From Caldifarciminota bacterium UBA3073 (GTDB taxonomy: Bacteria > Hydrothermota > UBA3073), in assembly GCA_002366725.1 (NCBI GenBank), contig DFBT01000019.1, positions 2,772 through 11,130 of the forward strand: 8,359 nt of DNA. The letters are read 5' to 3'. Positions 7,000 through 8,359 of this stretch are shown in pieces (positions within the stretch are counted from its first letter, which is position 1; every line of letters starts with the position of its first letter). Position numbers and translations under genes: made by a program. The notes under the pieces were generated by a model. That model was not told the origin of the DNA. It saw only the letters and a program-made list of their open reading frames with translations, and ran no database searches.

Positions 7000-8238
7000 T
7001 CAGGATTTGTCTGGAATGTGGTGTTTTGTCTTTTTTACAACGGCGAAAGAGGCTTCGTATATCTTCTTTGCGAGCTTTTCTCCTATTCCTTTAATGGAAA
7101 GGAGTTTTGGGATACCATAAAAGACGATGTCGTATGCATTTACAAATCCGTTTTCCAGAAGTTTTGTTTTGCGTCCCGCCGATAGGCCCTCCAAATTCGC
7201 CACCGAAGCAATATTGCTCATGCTTTCAGAGACGATATCAATCCTGTATTCGGTCAATTTTGAGGACAGAAAGGCATTCTGTCCGTTCTTGCCAATTGCA
7301 ATGGGGAGTTCTTCATCACTCACAACGATCTGTATTTTTTTTGTGCTCTTTTCTATATCCTCTTTCAATATCTTAACACCAGAGAGTGCCCTTGATACAT
7401 AGACCAAAGGGTCTTGACTCCACTGTATCACATCTATCTTTTCACCGGCAACTTCTTTCACAACAACCTGAACCCTTGACCCCTTTACTCCCACACATGC
7501 CCCCACAGGGTCAATTCTCGGGTTATTGCTCGCAACAGCCACCTTCGCCCTTACTCCGGGAATTCTCACTATATTCTTTATTTCAATGATTCCCTCCTTA
7601 ATTTCTGGCACCTCCGACTCGAATAATCCCTCAAGAAAACCCGGATGGGTACGCGAGAGTAATATGCCCTCTTTCTGGTCTACAGCAAGTATATATGCCT
7701 TTATCACGCTACCCTGGCGAAAGTACTCTCCCGGTATCTGTTCCCTTTTTGGCAGCACACCCTCCACCCTGTCAAGGGTGACTAACATCCTTTTGTTCTC
7801 TATTCTCCTGATGCTGCCCGTGACAATTTCTCCCACCCTTTTTTCGAAGGAGGTATATATTGCGTCTCTTTCTGCCTCCCGCAGTTTTTGAAAGAGAAGT
7901 TGTTTTGTCAGGAGAATGGTATTTCTGCCAAATGTTTCAAATTCTACCGGAATATTTATCTTATCACCCATCTTTGCAGAATCATTGTATTTCCTCGCCT
8001 CCGTCAGGGTTATCTCCCCAGAGGAAAATTTCACCTTTTTCACCACTTCTTTTACGACAAATACAGAGATGGAACCGCTGGACTCGTCTATATCTACCGT
8101 GACCTCAGCATCCCTACCGAGGGTCTTTCTCGCTATGGTCGCTATCGTCTCCCCGAAAACCTCTTTAACCCTTGACAGGTCTATTTCTCTATCTTCAGCC
8201 AGTTGATCGAGAAAATGAGATATATTATAAATTGTCAT
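7000..8238 (-). CDS. nusA: Transcription termination/antitermination factor NusA
   Basis: NusA binds RNA polymerase and nascent RNA and modulates pausing, intrinsic termination and antitermination. The 412-aa protein has the RNA-polymerase-binding N-terminal domain (1 to about 128), an S1 domain (about 134-190, GEIVTGSIRRIENKRMLV), KH1 (about 222-275, with DPVGACVGVKGSRV) and KH2 (about 300-337, with the GKNG loop at 316-319). A short helix-hairpin-helix tail (about 345-396, LLSIKGIGEKLAKKIYEA) stands where proteobacterial NusA has two longer acidic repeats. A shorter tail is usual outside proteobacteria. The start is well fixed: an in-frame stop lies at 8248-8250, only three codons before ATG 8238. 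Only a weak GAG precedes the start. It is the first gene of the visible nusA-infB-rbfA operon; rimP, often immediately upstream, is not in the 121 bases that remain. Confidence 0.98.
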   Translation of the reverse strand: MTIYNISHFLDQLAEDREIDLSRVKEVFGETIATIARKTLGRDAEVTVDIDESSGSISVFVVKEVVKKVKFSSGEITLTEARKYNDSAKMGDKINIPVEFETFGRNTILLTKQLLFQKLREAERDAIYTSFEKRVGEIVTGSIRRIENKRMLVTLDRVEGVLPKREQIPGEYFRQGSVIKAYILAVDQKEGILLSRTHPGFLEGLFESEVPEIKEGIIEIKNIVRIPGVRAKVAVASNNPRIDPVGACVGVKGSRVQVVVKEVAGEKIDVIQWSQDPLVYVSRALSGVKILKEDIEKSTKKIQIVVSDEELPIAIGKNGQNAFLSSKLTEYRIDIVSESMSNIASVANLEGLSAGRKTKLLENGFVNAYDIVFYGIPKLLSIKGIGEKLAKKIYEASFAVVKKTKHHIPDKS

Positions 8239-8359
8239 ATATTTATCTCAGATTATGCATTAACCACAGATTCACCCCGTTAAATAACTCAAAATAAATA
8301 CGGAGGTATTGCTAAAGAGCAATTCTATTTAACAGGATGAACACAGATATTCACAGATT
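8239..8359. other. Noncoding leader region upstream of nusA
   Basis: No gene is seen from the nusA start to the window edge. The region should contain the operon's promoter or leader, or lie in a gap after a gene beyond the window. No convincing -35/-10 pair was found on the - strand. Most of it is taken up by the inverted-repeat element at 8265-8359. Confidence 0.7.
8265..8359. repeat. Structured intergenic inverted repeat with CACAGATT flanks
   Basis: The left arm TTCACCCCGTTAAATA (8271-8286) and right arm TATTTAACAGGATGAA (8326-8341) are complementary at 14 of 16 positions. Between them lie two smaller palindromes: AATAC-GGAG-GTATT (8297-8310) and ATTGCT-AAAG-AGCAAT (8308-8323). They share three bases, so both cannot form fully at once. 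CACAGATT occurs outside the left arm (8265-8272), CACAGAT at 8342-8348 and CACAGATT again at 8352-8359, where the window ends, so the element may continue. The design (long imperfect arms, inner palindromes, direct-repeat flanks) suggests a REP- or MITE-like dispersed repeat. If transcribed with nusA it would sit in the 5' leader. Confidence 0.65.

Noticed and set aside
7107..8206. Several + strand open frames of 67-121 codons antisense to nusA
   Set aside because: They lie wholly within a clear nusA gene, match no known family pattern, and have low-complexity Ser/Leu/Phe-rich translations typical of antisense shadows.
8239..8359. A sigma-70-like promoter on the - strand (TTGCTC, 16-base spacer, TATTTA)
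   Set aside because: Each hexamer matches consensus at only 3 of 6 positions and the -35 falls within the repeat's palindrome, so it is not better than chance in AT-rich DNA.
8265..8359. CRISPR array or tRNA reading of the repeat region
   Set aside because: The repeats are about 8-10 bases with no regular spacers of 30 bases, and no cloverleaf with a T-loop or CCA-type end can be drawn.

Overview
The window looks like part of the chromosome of a little-characterised bacterium, probably from the FCB group or a neighbouring candidate phylum. Three things suggest this. A surface or secreted protein pairs FG-GAP/VCBS blades with a C-terminal FlgD-like/type-A sorting-type domain. Several essential genes lack clear Shine-Dalgarno sequences. 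CACAGATT-type repeats lie between genes. No rRNA, tRNA, CRISPR array, transposase or phage gene is visible, so the taxonomic placement is inference only.

Left half, + strand (1-4384): the 3' end of a large exported repeat protein (1-681), a GT4-type glycosyltransferase (729-1922), an intact multi-membrane-span GT-C/GT39-like glycosyltransferase (1987-3450), and the damaged remains of a second GT-C/GT39-like gene (3447-4384). The last two overlap by ATGA. Together they suggest a small locus for building or decorating a cell-surface glycan or glycoprotein: a GT4 enzyme acting in the cytoplasm with nucleotide sugars, and membrane enzymes that would use lipid-linked sugars on the outer face of the inner membrane. 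The second membrane enzyme appears to have lost its middle through an internal deletion with a frameshift.

Middle (4385-4538): a 154-bp noncoding gap between convergent genes. It holds a degenerate 10-bp tandem repeat (CACAGATTAA family) and a weak candidate terminator for the - strand operon.

Right half, - strand (8238 down to 4539): a compact translation/transcription operon in the order nusA, infB, rbfA. NusA modulates RNA polymerase pausing and termination, IF2 brings initiator tRNA to the ribosome, and RbfA matures the 30S subunit. The commonly associated rimP, ylxR and truB are absent from the expected places. The last 120 bases (8239-8359), upstream of nusA, hold a structured inverted-repeat element bordered by CACAGATT copies.

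I found no convincing new biological system. The points most worth a second look are the broken GT-C gene, the structured repeat upstream of nusA with its degenerate relative at the other end of the operon, and the reduced operon layout.
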